64,000 nt of DNA from Epiperipatus broadwayi (taxonomy: Eukaryota; Onychophora; Udeonychophora; Euonychophora; Peripatidae), in contig JAQFVV010006197.1 of assembly GCA_028023455.1 (NCBI GenBank), forward strand, positions 16,735,254 through 16,799,253. Direction: 5' to 3'. The notes beneath the pieces were generated by a model. That model was not told the origin of the DNA. It made no database searches and saw only the letters and a list, made by a program, of their open reading frames with translations. Positions 22,995 through 35,724 of the stretch are shown here, one piece after another (the first letter of the stretch is position 1; every line of letters begins with the position of its first letter). Made by a program: the position numbers and the translations under genes.

Positions 22995-23880
22995 TATATT
23001 ATTTTATTATATAATTGATATTCATTTATTAATAAATTTTAATTTAACTTAAAACAAACTTGTCTGATTGTTGTTCAATTGTGAAATACGATTTCATTGA
23101 TTAATAGCATTTGAAAGGGACAAAATAAACTGATTATATTATAAAATGTATTTGAAATAACTATATCACATCCAGAAATCAAATCCAGAGGATTGGTGAG
23201 TATTGTTATATTATTTTTTTATTGAATTCAATTGTGTTATCTGACTGGATATAAACTTTATATGATAATCAAATATTTTCATGTTTTATCTAAAGTATTA
23301 TGTTTGGTTAGGCACTGTATTGAGTTTATGCTTTATCAATAGTATCTTAGTCTTATTCATTTATAAAGCTGATAGTAGTATATTTTGTTCTGTTATGAGT
23401 TAGAATGATTTGCTTTAATTATATTTAAAATTTAGTTGATGTGGATCATAAATCCAATTAAATATGAAATTTTAATATTCATACTTGATTATAATAAATG
23501 CTAATAATTCTTTTTATACATTTTGATTGTTATAATATACAGTTTTAATAATTTAGTTATAGGAAAATAAATTAATATAATTAGTTAATTGTACTTAAAT
23601 TAAATATCCAATAGAAATCTTCTGTTTCTTTTATATACTAACATGATTGGATATTATAGATTAAAGATTGTTATAGGTTTATTGATATTATTTTATTATT
23701 AAGTGTTATAAATAGTGTGATTAGTAATAGTAAATTAATATATGATTATTGCATGGCTGAGTTAGTAGTATTTATCATTTTATTAAACTAGGATTTAAAA
23801 TTGATTATTGGATCGTATATTTATTCAGATATTGTGAATATTATAAACTTATAGGCTATACTGAAGCAATGGACCTGTAG
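22995..23880. repeat. Left part of AT-rich repeat paralogous to 7593-9260
   Basis: Colinear with 7600-9260 by shared words (e.g. TTAATTTAACTTAAAACAAA versus TTAATTTAAAACAAATAAAC; the AGTTTTAATAA-TTAG-TA block). The 8-kb foldback is missing here. Similarity stops near 23870 at ACTTATAGGCTATA. No coding domain. Confidence 0.5.
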
Positions 23881-24132
23881 GGCAGATCCATGCTTCACAT
23901 TTTTCTAGATTGCTAAACTAGGATCAAACCAGGTCCACGCATGTAATGATGTTTATAAAACTTTCCATCTGCCATCTTATATGCATTTTATTTTTAGACC
24001 AGTTGAGGCAGGTTTAAGAAATTAATCAAAAGTACTTCTGCAGATTTAAGGATTGTTTGTAATATTTTGTAAACCGTTAAATTTATTATTTCAATTATAA
24101 TTACAATAATATATATATATGAGCATATATAT
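23881..24132. other. Less AT-rich spacer before the ribozyme array
   Basis: Contains GGACCTGTAGGGCAGATCCA-type words and ends in a TATATATA run. No ORF; function unknown. Confidence 0.4.
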
Positions 24133-24232
24133 ATATGATCAATAGATGGAGCTTTACCAAGACCTCCAAACAAGCGTATTTGTTTACATAAATGTCAGAG
24201 TCAATATTCACTGTCTCTTTCATTTTGCTCCA

Positions 24233-24279
24233 CCCTCAGATCAGCTGATTTCAAGCTGATTTGCTCTCATCAGTGAGGG
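24233..24279 (-). ncRNA. Type I hammerhead ribozyme (copy 3)
   Basis: On the minus strand: stem I CCCUCA/UGAGGG, CUGAUGA, stem II GAGC-AAAUCA-GCUU, GAAA, stem III UCAGCUGA, UC. Identical in layout to copy 5. The predicted cut lies between 24239 and 24238 on the minus strand. Confidence 0.9.
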
Positions 24280-24641
24280 ATAGAAGTTAGAAACTAGACC
24301 TAAATATTAACTCCAAGCATTTATGCAAAACATTTCTATCAGTTTGCAAGCATGAATTTTTTAGACACCTAAATGTCTTCAAACTCAGCCTATCAAACTA
24401 GATAGCTATATGGGTCTGATATCAGTTCAGATTCTCCACATAGTGAAAGCTTCTGCAATCTATATCATTGCAAGAAAACTTTAAAGGTACATTTATGAAA
24501 AACAAAAACAAGTTTTCGTAAAAACCTGCTATCGCTTGTATTAATGATCAATAGATGGAGCTTTACCAAGACCTCCAAACAAGCATATTTGTTTACATAA
24601 ACGTCAGAGTCAATATTCACTGTCTCTTTCATTTTGCTCCA

Positions 24642-24673
24642 CCCTCAGATCAGCTGATTTCAAGCTGATTTGC
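24642..24673 (-). ncRNA. Truncated hammerhead ribozyme (copy 4)
   Basis: Keeps UGAGGG, UC, stem III UCAGCUGA, GAAA and most of stem II on the minus strand, but the array inverts at about 24673, so CUGAUGA and the 5' strand of stem I are gone. It cannot fold into a ribozyme alone. The distance from the cut site of copy 3 is 409 nt. Confidence 0.85.
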
Positions 24674-24976
24674 TTGTTTGGAGGTCTTGGTAAAGCTCCA
24701 TCTATTGATCATTAATACAAGCAATAGCAGGTTTTTATGAAAACTTGTTTTTGTTTTTCATAAATGTACCTTTAAAGTTTTCTTGCAATGATATAGATTG
24801 CAGAAGCTTTCACTATGTGGAGAATCTGAACTGATATCAGACCCATATAGCTATCTAGTTTGATAGGCTGAGTTTGAAGACATTTAGGTGTCTAAAAAAT
24901 TCATGCTTGCAAACTGATAGAAATGTTTTGCATAAATACTTGGAGTTAATATTTAGGTCTAGTTTCTAACTTCTAT

Positions 24977-25023
24977 CCCTCACTGATGAGAGCAAATCAG
25001 CTTGAAATCAGCTGATCTGAGGG
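24977..25023 (+). ncRNA. Type I hammerhead ribozyme (copy 5)
   Basis: CCCUCA (24977-24982), CUGAUGA (24983-24989), stem II 24990-25003 (GAGC/GCUU around AAAUCA), GAAA (25004-25007), stem III UCAGCUGA (25008-25015), UC (25016-25017), UGAGGG (25018-25023). Stem I is 6 bp perfect and stem II 4 bp with one G-U. The predicted cut is after C25017. Confidence 0.93.
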
Positions 25024-25389
25024 TGGAGAAAAATGAAAGAGACAGTGAATATTGACTCTGATGTTTATGTAAACAAATACGCTTGCTTGGAGGTCTTGGT
25101 AAAGCTCCATCTATTGATCATTAATACAAGCGATAGCAGGTTTTTACGTATATAAAACTTGTTTTGTTTTTCATAAATGTACCTTTAAAGTTTTCTTGCA
25201 ATGATATAGATTGCAGAAGCTTTCACTATGTGGAGAATCTGAACTGATATCAGACCCATATAGTTATCTAGTTTGATAGGCTGAGTTTGAAGACATTTAG
25301 GTGTCTAAAAAATTCATGCTTGCAAACTGATAGAAATGTTTTGCATAAACGCTTGGAGTTAATATTTAGGTCTAGTTTCTAATTTCTAT

Positions 25390-25436
25390 CCCTCACTGAT
25401 GAGAGCAAATCAGCTTGAAATCAGCTGATCTGATGG
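25390..25436 (+). ncRNA. Type I hammerhead ribozyme (copy 6)
   Basis: Same as copy 5 except that the return strand of stem I is UGAUGG, one U opposite C, leaving 5 of 6 pairs. The core is intact. The predicted cut is after C25430, so cutting here and at copy 5 would release a 413-nt RNA. Confidence 0.88.
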
Positions 25437-25590
25437 TGGAGCAAAATGAAAGAGACAGTGAATATTGACTCTGACGTTTATGTAAACAAATATACTTGTT
25501 TGGAGGTCTTGGTAAAGCTCCATCTATTGATCATTAATACAAGTGATAGCAGGTTTTTACGGATATAAAACTTGTTTTTGTTTTCATATA

Positions 25591-28279
25591 TATATAATTA
25601 CAGACTGAAACTTTTATAAAAATCAATAAATAAATTTTTAATATTCTATTTTTTTAAGTCAAAGTATTTTATTCTGGAGATTTACTTTCATGATAAACCC
25701 TGCTAACATTCTTCAGCATAAAACAAAAGAAAGTTCATTAACAAAATAGTAATGGAATTTCTAATTAAATTAAAAGTAAAACAGAAAAGATATTTGAAAC
25801 AAAAATTCTTCAAATTTACATTAAATTAAAAATAGACTTGAAACAATAAAATCATTGGGTTTATTGGGAGGATGGATCTTAAGAATACAATACAAAAATA
25901 TTTTAGATCGATGATTATGGTCGCTGGAATTTTATATATCTATTCACTTGGCCTTGGGTGAATGAAAAGGGGAATTTCCAAACAGTATTCTGAAAGGGTA
26001 TAAATAGCCCATGAGAACAATAGGAGTGAGCCAGTCATAGATTTGTTCAGTCAGTGCATGGCAAATCCACGCCAGTTTAATTTTTGACTAAATATAGATA
26101 TGTGTAAAAAGATGGTAGTGGGGTAACAGTCATTAGCCTGTCTGTTTCCTGTTGTCCCAAGCATGATTACCAAAGTACCATAAGTCGGAGAAACTTTGTC
26201 AAATGTTTAAATGTTGGACTGCCGAACTGTTGAACTCTTAAATCAAGCTTATAGCTAGCTATGCCTGTGCAGAAATTATGAAAGACCACTCCAAATTCGT
26301 ATTTCATCGTGGAACCTAAATTTCCAAAAAGAACTCGGAATAAATTAAGTAATATGTTTTCAATTGTTCATTTCTAATCGCCTGATTTATTCTTCAAATT
26401 CCAGTTGACCTTATAATGTAATTTTGCTACCTCTAAATGACTTCTTAAATGAAATCCCTCTTAATTAAATGTAAATGTTTTATTAACTATGCTCTGTAAC
26501 CTTGACTTGCTATAAATTTAAATTTAATGTCTCTGCTCTAACTCTGTCTTAAAATTATGCCTCTATTAATGCAAAACTTTTCTCTTAAAACAGTTTAGAA
26601 ATATTATTGTTATTTACTTATGAATGTATTTGTTTAAGATTTATAAATGTCGGATTTTTAATGACACCTATATGCTAATTTGTTCCATCTCAACAAAAGT
26701 TTTATAATTAAATAATTTTGCCCCCTATTTCCCGACCAACATCTGTCCATAAATAAACCTCTTTCACTCTAAATGATTATTACTTGGAGCATCTTTTTTG
26801 TTGAGATGAAATAATTTTGTTTTACTTTATATATTTTGAAAATATTTTATGCGTATATATACGCTTTAGTTTTTGGGGAAGACGCTGGGTCAGGTAGGAG
26901 ATTTTATTTAATTATATTTCATTTTAAAAGACTGAAAGGGAGGGGTTTTTAGAAAGTTTCTTCTTGTAAACAGTAAGAGAGAGTATAAATGTTTAAATTT
27001 AAAATATTGATGGGATTTTGTTTTGAAGGGAGAGACATGTCACCCAGAGAAATCATATTCGTAATAATATTTAGGCTATTGTGTTGATCTGTTCTTGGTC
27101 AATCCATATAATATCAGTATAATCTTTCATGGCTCAGTACAATTTTTATATTTAATTTTAAAATATGTTTTTCCAGTATTTGCATTTTGCTTGCCAGCAT
27201 TTTGCTTGATCACCTGTTTTGTCTTGTGATTGCTAATCAAAATTATACCATGTGATAGTTTCACTGGCTATAAATTTTTTTATCAGGATATGAAAGACAA
27301 AATTAGGAAGACCCAGGGTAAGCTGAGATTAGCAAGCCTTGGTGATTCCTGATCTTTCATCTGAAATATCTTGAGGTTTGCTAATTGCACAGACCATTCA
27401 TCTTTATTTCTTGGCACCACTAGAACGAGGCAAGGGAATATAGTTTGTGCTGGTTATGTAATGTTAAATGCTAGATCTGATTAATTTCTTTTGTTTCTGA
27501 GCATATCACAGTGGGTTGATGACAGTCTGATCATATCATTTATGTTTTACTATCAGTGAAGTATTTATTTGTGAATATCGTGATCCATTTACATTTAAGT
27601 ATGTCACTCTTTTCGAAGCCAATTCCTAAAAATATGATCAAATTATTTCTCTCTTAGACTAATTTTTACTTATCTTAAAGTTACTTAAAAATAGGGCTGT
27701 TTAAATATTTGTTTCTTAGATCACATACTTGAATGGGCATCTACCGTAGAACTCTAATCGTTTTATCTGTTTAAATTGGCATATAAACTATACCGCTCCC
27801 TTACATGAGGCATAATGAATGACCTGATCGAAATTATGTTAACAAATAATGAAATAAATCAGCGAGACATGAAAGAATTATAAAGATGTTTTTATTAAAT
27901 ATATATGTGAATTTAATCTACCTGTGGTTTGTTTCCATTAATTTTATTCTACAATTAGTGTTTCTATTTAATTATTGTGCTGCTATCTGATGACTCAAGG
28001 TTACATGCATACCATTCCTATTTTGAAGTTCATGAATAAGTTCAATTAAAATAAATGTTAGTTAAACATTAGAATTAGTTGAGGCTCATGTTCCACCATT
28101 GCTGCTGCTGGTCGGAGTTTAGAGAAGATTAATTGCTTGCTTCGAAAATGTTTTTAATTAGTTGGTATATTTAGAGAGTGGGTAAACAGATTAGAATCCA
28201 TAAATATTTTTGATCTTTGATCTCAGGTATGGTTGGATTCGAGGTACTTTTCCCAAGTTGTGAATCGTGTTGAGTTAAC
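25591..28279. other. Low-gene region, no recognised feature
   Basis: Slightly less AT-rich than the neighbours from about 25900 to 26400 and 27180 to 27460. Both strands were read and no ORF with a domain, splice-flanked conserved exon, TIR or tandem repeat stands out. This block apparently lies within the split AT-rich repeat together with the ribozyme array. Confidence 0.4.
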
Positions 28280-29170
28280 ATACAATTTCGACCGGTACAA
28301 TACTAAAGTTGTCATTTCAATCATTCATTAATTATTTTATTTAGATATGAACATCATTAAATTTTAGTATAAGTTTATATTTTTATAAGCAATGTTTGAT
28401 TTGTTAGGTATATTACAATTTGTTTGTTGAATGATTTATTATTATTTTCATTTGATTATAAGTGAAATATATTGCATTAATAATAAATTTATAAGTGAAA
28501 TATATCTTAAGCAATATATCATTGTTTTGGAACAATGATATTTGATTTGTTTTATTTTAATCTATTTTAAGTAAGGATTATATTTAGGGTATTTGAAATG
28601 ATATGATAATTTTTTTTGTTTTCTATTTATTCTAAATGATGCTTGAATTTATGATGCTATAATAAAGATTATCATTACTGTTTTGTTTTAGTGTAATTAA
28701 CAGTTGAATATGTGATAAGATAATGGATTGTTTTTAAGTACTGAATAATTGTTTATTTATTGATATTCATTCATATTAGTATATTATATTTATTCTGTTA
28801 ATGAACAATACTAATATTCATGAGTATTACAAAATTAGTATTATTATTTTTTATTTACATTTTATTCAGTTACAAATGATGTCCAGCTTCAGGGCTCATT
28901 TTCATTCTGTTACATAGGTGACCAATGATTGGGCTATATTTTATTCATGTCATAATAGAGATTAGCATATGCACATATTTATTCTGTTATAAATGATGTC
29001 ACAATTTATAGAGCATAATTAAACAGAATCTCTATCATGACCTTATGATATCTGATCTGTTACAAGGGGTGATAATAAAGATTATTTCATCATCATTTTT
29101 TCATGTCAGTTATAAAATGCTGTCTAAACCTTTAGGGCAACTTTTTATTCTGTTTTGATATATATATTGA
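28280..29170. repeat. Right part of AT-rich repeat paralogous to 9290-10000
   Basis: 28615-28870 aligns with 9685-9900: TTTGTTTTCTAT, ATTCTAAATG, GAATTTATGA, ATAATAAAGATTATCATTACTG/ATTATTATTG, then the GATATTCATT block, in order. The upstream part aligns more weakly. Confidence 0.45.
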
Positions 29171-32100
29171 CATTTGTTAATAATAACTAAGTATTTTGTG
29201 TATAAGTCCACATTTTTTAATTCTTAACATTGAAAAAATCATTGTTTTTTTAGATCTCTAACAAAACCCTTAGCAACTGAGACAATGGAAATATTTTGTT
29301 TGTAGAATAAAATTTTGCAAATATTTTCATTTAACTCATACTTAATTAATTAAAATTAAATATTATTTACTATAATCTGAACTATTCTTTTGAAATAATT
29401 AATATTTCATGAATATTTTGTGAAAAAAATAATAAATGTGTAAAAAAAGTTAGAGAATTAGTTAAAAATTCAATAAATAAATATGTTTATATAGTAGACA
29501 ATTACATATTAAATATAGTATTATTTGTTAGAGGATATATTTTTTGATTTTTACATCTTTTTGTCAGATTGTTTTGTAGTTTTAACCGTTTTTTAAATAA
29601 TATATAAATATAACTAAAAAGGAAAAAATAATAAGTAAAAAAAACTTTTTTTAAATAATGCTTTTATGCAAATAGCTGACTAACAAGTACAAAATAAAGT
29701 AATTAACAAAGTAATCCATGTCTTGATTAATTTGCCATTCTTGGAAAATAGCAGAGGTTTTAAGAATCTAGATTTGTTATAAAACAATTTGATATTGCAG
29801 GAATATTGTCATCTCATAAAACATTTGAGATCATTTTTATGATTTATTTGAGCTTCAAATGCTTGTATGAAAGGATAATATTTCTGCATTTTCCATTTAT
29901 TTTATAAGATCTTTGATATTTTCCAAGTATGGCAAATTAACCAAAAAGCAGATTACTTTGTTGATTAATTTGTTATTTTGTACTTTTCAGTTGGCTCTTT
30001 ACATAAAAGCATTATTTAAAAAAAGTTCTTTTTTACATATTATTTTTCTACTATTTTTCTGAAAGTGGAATTACTGAATTTCACCCAAAATGAATGTTAT
30101 CTAAAAAAAAATATCACACAATAAAGACTACAAATTATGAATGAAACATCAGCTTATTTTGATTACTACATTATTTCTATTAAAGATTGTTTATGTTTGA
30201 ACAATTAATTATTATTATCAACTAATCTGCTGTCTGTATTAATTGATACCATAATAATCTATGCATTTGCTGTCATTTCTGCAGAAGATTTCTTATTGAA
30301 CAGACTATTGTTTTTCAAAAAAGAAAACTTCACCTTAGATTCAAATTCAACATCTAAAAGAAAGCAGAAATTCCAAATTGAAATAGAAATCCATAGTTTT
30401 TAGAAGGAAAAAAAATATTTTACTTCAAAAAACTGACTTCATTTTAACTTTGATGTCATCTTTTCCATAGCTACATATTTTTGATATCACCAATTAACTC
30501 AATATTGAAATTGCAACAGCATTTGCAATATCAGTAAAGATATCACTGCCAAGTTAAAGCCAGTGAAATATTAATTTTAAGACAAGTTATTGCTGTTTAG
30601 TTGGAATTTTTAAAGTGATTTATAATTATTATAGAATAAATTTTGATTATTAATTATTTTAGTAATTTACTGCAAATACCTGGTTACATATTTTCAGTCA
30701 ATCTCACTACAAATTAAACTAATATAACAGGCATACAAAAAAAATCTAGTTCAAAATAGATAAGAAACTACTTTCAAAAATATTAAGCTGAATCAAGATA
30801 AATATAGGTTTTTAAGTTTAGATGATTATCTTAAATGTAGATGTGGTCCTGATCAGATATGGATTGCTATTGTGACAAAATGGTTTTATGGTACACAAGC
30901 TTCAAAGGAAAAGTAGAAATTAATGCAGATAGCATTAGAAATATAATTAGTTATAAAATCTGGAATAACAAAAAAAATTGACTCATAATGTTAATTGATA
31001 TTTTTAGAAATATTGCATATTAGTTAAAATCAAATATAAAAAATATCTATTTAATTTATTTTGACAAAAATGTAAAATATTTTAATTTAAACAAAGAGTT
31101 TTTTTTAATGTATATTAATCCTATAATCTATTTTTAAATTTAAAGACTTAATCATTTTTAAAACTAATTCGTTTTAATCAATGTAAATTGAAAAGCAGGA
31201 CAATATAATTAAATTATTGACCAACATGGAAAATAGCTTACTTTAGTTATTCTCTATTTGAATCACATTAAATATATAAATAGTGGGTTCAAATAAGAGA
31301 TTAATCATTAGATTAAATTACATCATAGAAAATGCAGAGATAGAGAAAATGCAAGTCAGCTTTGAAGAAAGGATAATTGCTAATTGTCTCTATGGTGATT
31401 GAGTTTGAACTTCCATGGAAGTAGAGATGCCATATTTGGTATGTTTCATGTCCCAATATTTAAGTAGATCTCCTTCTATTGGTGAAATTTGGAAATTAAT
31501 GGAGTTAAGAATTGCAGCTTTTATCTTATATATATATCCTACCCTGGACATGACAATAGAAAGCCAAATTATTGAGAGATTCCAGTACAATAGGAAATTA
31601 GCTTATTGAGAATCTATCAGCCATACATATATATTGTGTACATGCATGAAATTTATTTTACCAACATATGGCACAAATAGAAGAAATTGGCTAGTAAGTA
31701 AAAATATGTTAACATTATTTCAAATTTTAATTTTATAAATTAGTGAAGATTATTTTTCTTACTGTTCCAAAAAAATATTTAATTCTATAATAGTAAGATT
31801 TTCTTCTATAATGATTTCTTCTAAAATAAATAACTTTTTGCATTTACTCTGTCATATCTGACCTTGCCTTTCAAAAGTGGACTAGACAGATTCCTTCCTT
31901 ACCTGATCAAATTGAACATTCACTGCTACTAACTAATGGATAAACAGATACATAAAACACAGCTAATGGTTATTACTGACCAGTAAGCAATTATGCTCTC
32001 TGAATCCAATTACTGCCAGTAAGGTAGATCTGGCAATAAATAGTCAGCCTTTTTGGAGGCAAGGGAGAGAGAATGTCTGTCTAACCTAAATGACTAAATG

Positions 32101-32340
32101 TGCTCTCAATTGAAACCATTTCCAACAAAAAAGGTGTTTCTACTATAGTTATTGCCAATATGTTTACACAGTGAGGCAAGTTCACAATAGGACTAGAAGC
32201 TGCTAAGACTATGTCTGACTCAAGGCATGCTCTCCAGTGCATCTGGAAGAGTCTTGACTAGAACTCATGAGACAAGCTACTATATACATCTGGAAATGAG
32301 TCTAGAATGACCAGCCCAGTATTAACTACATTTATCTACT
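29171..32340. other. AT-rich DNA without recognised genes
   Basis: The frames at 31390-31609 overlap on both strands and show no domain. A pair of TTTGTTATTTTGTACTT / AAGTACAAAATAAA words (29686 and 29970) forms an imperfect inverted pair of about 45 bp around GTAATC-CATG/ATTAATTTG, a likely old foldback. From about 31860 to 32340 the base composition is more balanced and the text looks repeat-like, but I see no second copy in the window. Confidence 0.4.
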
Positions 32341-32344
32341 TACA

Positions 32345-32945
32345 ACTGTACTTATTGAATGTTAATATTTTTATTGATATCACTGTTGGTTTGAGCCTGA
32401 AACCTGCAATTCAGACCAAACACAACACTCTCTAAATAATGAGAATCAGAAATTTTGGAAGAAAATAATAGCAAAATTCTGACAAAGTTTGAAATCTCCA
32501 AAAAACAGGCAAAACTCCCCATACAATAATGCCATTCAGTGCAAGCCAGAGTAATCAATGGATGCCAAAAGGCTTGTGCATAAAATCCCTATGTAGTGCC
32601 TACTCATCCAATATCTCCAGACTAGTTTCTAGCTTATGGCCTTCGTCGGTGAGAAGCCTTGGATCTGGGAGCACTGCACCTTGATCTTAGGATTTAAAGT
32701 AACCCTCCTGTATACACCTTTTATCTTTACTTAAGTACAAAACTATGAAAATGAAAACACAATAATATTTTCAAACTAAACTCATTAGCTTATATAGTCA
32801 TATAGGTCTGAATTCAATTCAGTACCCATACATTTTGGTGTCTTTGATTCTTTAATAACCATAGATACCACTGTCCTACTAGGCAGGATTGGTATTAAAC
32901 CACCAAATATCACAAAAATCTCCAAAGAAAGACAATTCATAAATG
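32345..32945 (-). mobile_element. HHR-bearing element family B, inverted and decayed
   Basis: The minus strand matches 22145-22577: the CAATCCTGCCTA block (about 32885), the box CTGAATTGAATTCAG plus ACC-ATAT (32797-32825), a decayed hammerhead (32614-32656), then GGCATCCATTGATTACTCTG and TATGGGGAGTTTTGCC (32510-32570). Divergence from the other copy is about 15%. No ORF. Confidence 0.8.
32614..32656 (-). ncRNA. Decayed hammerhead ribozyme (copy 7, family B)
   Basis: The minus strand keeps GAAA, stem III CUAG and UC, but the core reads CCGACGA where CUGAUGA is needed, and stem I has a C/A mismatch. Stem II (AGGC...GCUA) is weakened. Two of the invariant core positions are changed, so it should be inactive. 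Confidence 0.75.
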
Positions 32946-35720
32946 ACTTGTTTTAGACATAGAAAAACTTATAATGGATTGGCCAATATGTTTTTAGTGA
33001 CAGACAAAACTTCCAGAGTTTAAAAAAAAAAACAAGACATTGTTAAAAATAATTTTAACTGCAAATTAATAATTGCGAATATTTTATATTAGAACAAGCA
33101 TGTATGTATATGCATATTCTGTATATATTTATCATTTAATGAACATATTATTAACAAATGCAATATTTTTATATTCTGGTGCACAAAATCTATGTGTATC
33201 TATGCATGTACGTGTAAAATTATTCATTATTTATATATGAAAATAGAATAGTTTTTACAGTAAATTAATAATTGTAATAATTTATATACTTAGACATATA
33301 CATGTGCATATATATTGCAATGATAACAAAGTTAGGATTATTATAAATGCAAATAAGAAATGGTTAAACTCAAATATATTCATTTAATATAACCAATGTT
33401 TTTATGATGATGATCAAAATAACCTTAGTGCTGAAGGTTAAGTATAATGATTCCATCAATATTTTATTTCTTTGTTTAGATTGAATTTAAAATTTAACTT
33501 TTAAATGCCAATCTCTGGATATCTCTGGTCGTCATCATTTTAATGTAATTCTGTTATCTATGCATGTCCTCCAGTGGATTGTATAGATTCTTGGGCTTAA
33601 TGGGATATTAACGGCTTATATTTTGAATGAGCTCAAACAAAATAAATTGGTTAATAAAAATATTAATTTATTTGCAGTAAATAAAAAAAAGGAAATTATT
33701 GCTTAGGCATTTGCAATCACCACAATATAAAAGAAGTAAATAATATTTAAAAAATACAAAATAATGAATCAAATAAACATAAGTATTATATTTAAGGCTT
33801 ATAGTTAAATATAAAGAAAGATCTTACCAAATAATAAAAATGTTTAAACCATAGATTTTAGAGAGAGTATAAGTTTACTATATACGTGTACATCTTTAAT
33901 GAAAAACTTTTATCAATCCAGTTTTTATTGTGATTTTTCTCTTAAGTATCAATAATGATAGGCAATGTAGATGAGGCCCACTAGAAATAATTATTTGGTA
34001 GGGCTTATGGCATACTGATTTCCTTACAGTGTGGTTTCCTTCTTTAAAGCAAGACATGTTAAACTCTATGCATCTTCTATGTTTGTCTCTAAATACAATT
34101 GCATAGATCCAAATATTTTGAATAGTAAGTCTTCAGTTGTATTAGCAACACTTAGTATATAGTTTTCTGATAGTTAATATCATCATTTTGGCTGCATTAA
34201 ATGTAGTATTCAAAATTACTTTTAAACAGCCTATGGGATAAAACTATGCAGAATTCTTCTAAAGGAAATTAATTTAAGTAGCAACTTTCCTTCAAGGAAT
34301 CAATCTATGATTTTCTTTTCAATTCATGATTAAATCCTTATCATTTTTCAGACCTATTTATATCTTATGTCTTAATAACATGTTTATAATACTTAACCCA
34401 TAATTAAGTCCATATTAATTTTATCATTTTTACATAGTATATTTTTTCATAAGTAACTTCATATTTATTTGACTATTTTATAAATGAATGTAAAATAGTT
34501 TTTATTATACTTGAAAAAAAGTGGAAAGAAATAAAAGAAAAGTATGACTGAATTCTGTAATTCATTTTCGAACTTTTTCAATTTTACTGCTTTATAATTT
34601 TTAATTATATATTCAAGTTCCCACTTAAATTACCATAAGAAAAGGGCAAATTATTTTTTTAAATCTATTCCAGAAATCAAATCTGAACAATTACAAAATA
34701 CAAGAAATTTCCTGAATTATGCAATTCATTTTCTTGCAGTAGTATCTAACTTATTTTTTTTTGTTGCCTTTTATTGCATAAGTTATCAATTTACTATTTG
34801 TATATTTTACAAAGTTTGTTTCATTTATTAAATATTTAATAGTAATATTAACTCTGTAACCTAATTTTCTTTTAATTTCTTACATTGGTATAGGAAGTTC
34901 CATGTATATTATATCTAATATGAACACATATACACATGATAATCTATAAAGTTACTAATCTATCTATTAGATTCTTTTATTAAGCCATTTTTACTACTTT
35001 CTTGAACAGGCAGCTTTGTAGTACAATTAATTTCAAGTGAAAATTGAATTGGTACTGTTACAATATGTGTGTGTGATTATTTTATACTTATTACTATTTA
35101 TATATCTGAAAACTAGAGATATTATGTGTATTGTTTGTTATTTTTCAATCTATGGAAATAATATTTTTACTTATATAAGTCAAAATTGAAATAATATATT
35201 TGTGTAATAGAGTACTTAACAGACTTACTATTTCTAATCAACAAATATATTAATATTATTTTTAAGTTACTCCAGTGAAATTATTTGATGTAGAACGGAT
35301 TACATTTTATATACAATTATTTATCTTGTTCATAGTCATAGATTTTAGGATCCTTGCATTCTCAAGCTAATTTTAGACAATAACAATATTTGCTACATAT
35401 TTGTGGGAGCATATATGAGTTGGATATTTACCATAATTCTCTATAGGATTATTTGGATAGTTCAAAGATAAAAATCATCTTTAAAGTTGACTCACTTTAC
35501 TTTATAGATTTTGTCATGATAACTAATTTATTGATGGCCAGTACATTTAAAGTACCTGATAGTCTAGAGCATTGATGATGATCAGCATTATAATAATAAT
35601 CCTACCATTTTTGATATAGAATTATGTATTATTGTAACTTAGCATTTAAGTATGTGCATATAGATATGTTGATTATTGTATTTATAATATCCCTAAATTT
35701 GGCATTGGTTAGGTTAGTAG
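32946..35720. other. AT-rich DNA without recognised features
   Basis: No ORF above background and no clear repeats on either strand. Confidence 0.45.
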
Positions 35721-35724
35721 TGTT

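Larger units (their letters stand above)
24133..25590. mobile_element. Hammerhead element array (family A): two minus units then two plus units
   Basis: Anchor words give the structure. CCAAGACCTC (minus units) starts at 24157 and 24566, spacing 409; GAGGTCTTGG (plus units) starts at 24681, 25090 and 25503, spacings 409 and 413. The second minus unit is cut inside its hammerhead near 24673, where orientation flips. Each full unit has, in its own 5'-3' direction: the GAGGTCTTGGTAAAGCTCCA block, ATTGATCATTAATACAAGC, an AAACTTGTTTTTG segment, the box CTGAACTGATATCAGACCCA, the hammerhead, and CAGTGAATATTGACTCTGA. The array is edged by TATATATA runs (24104-24136, 25583-25594). No coding potential. 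Confidence 0.9.

Noticed and set aside
24133-25590. CRISPR-like interpretation of spaced repeats
   Set aside because: Units are >400 bp, inverted, and contain no short repeat-spacer pattern; eukaryotic context.
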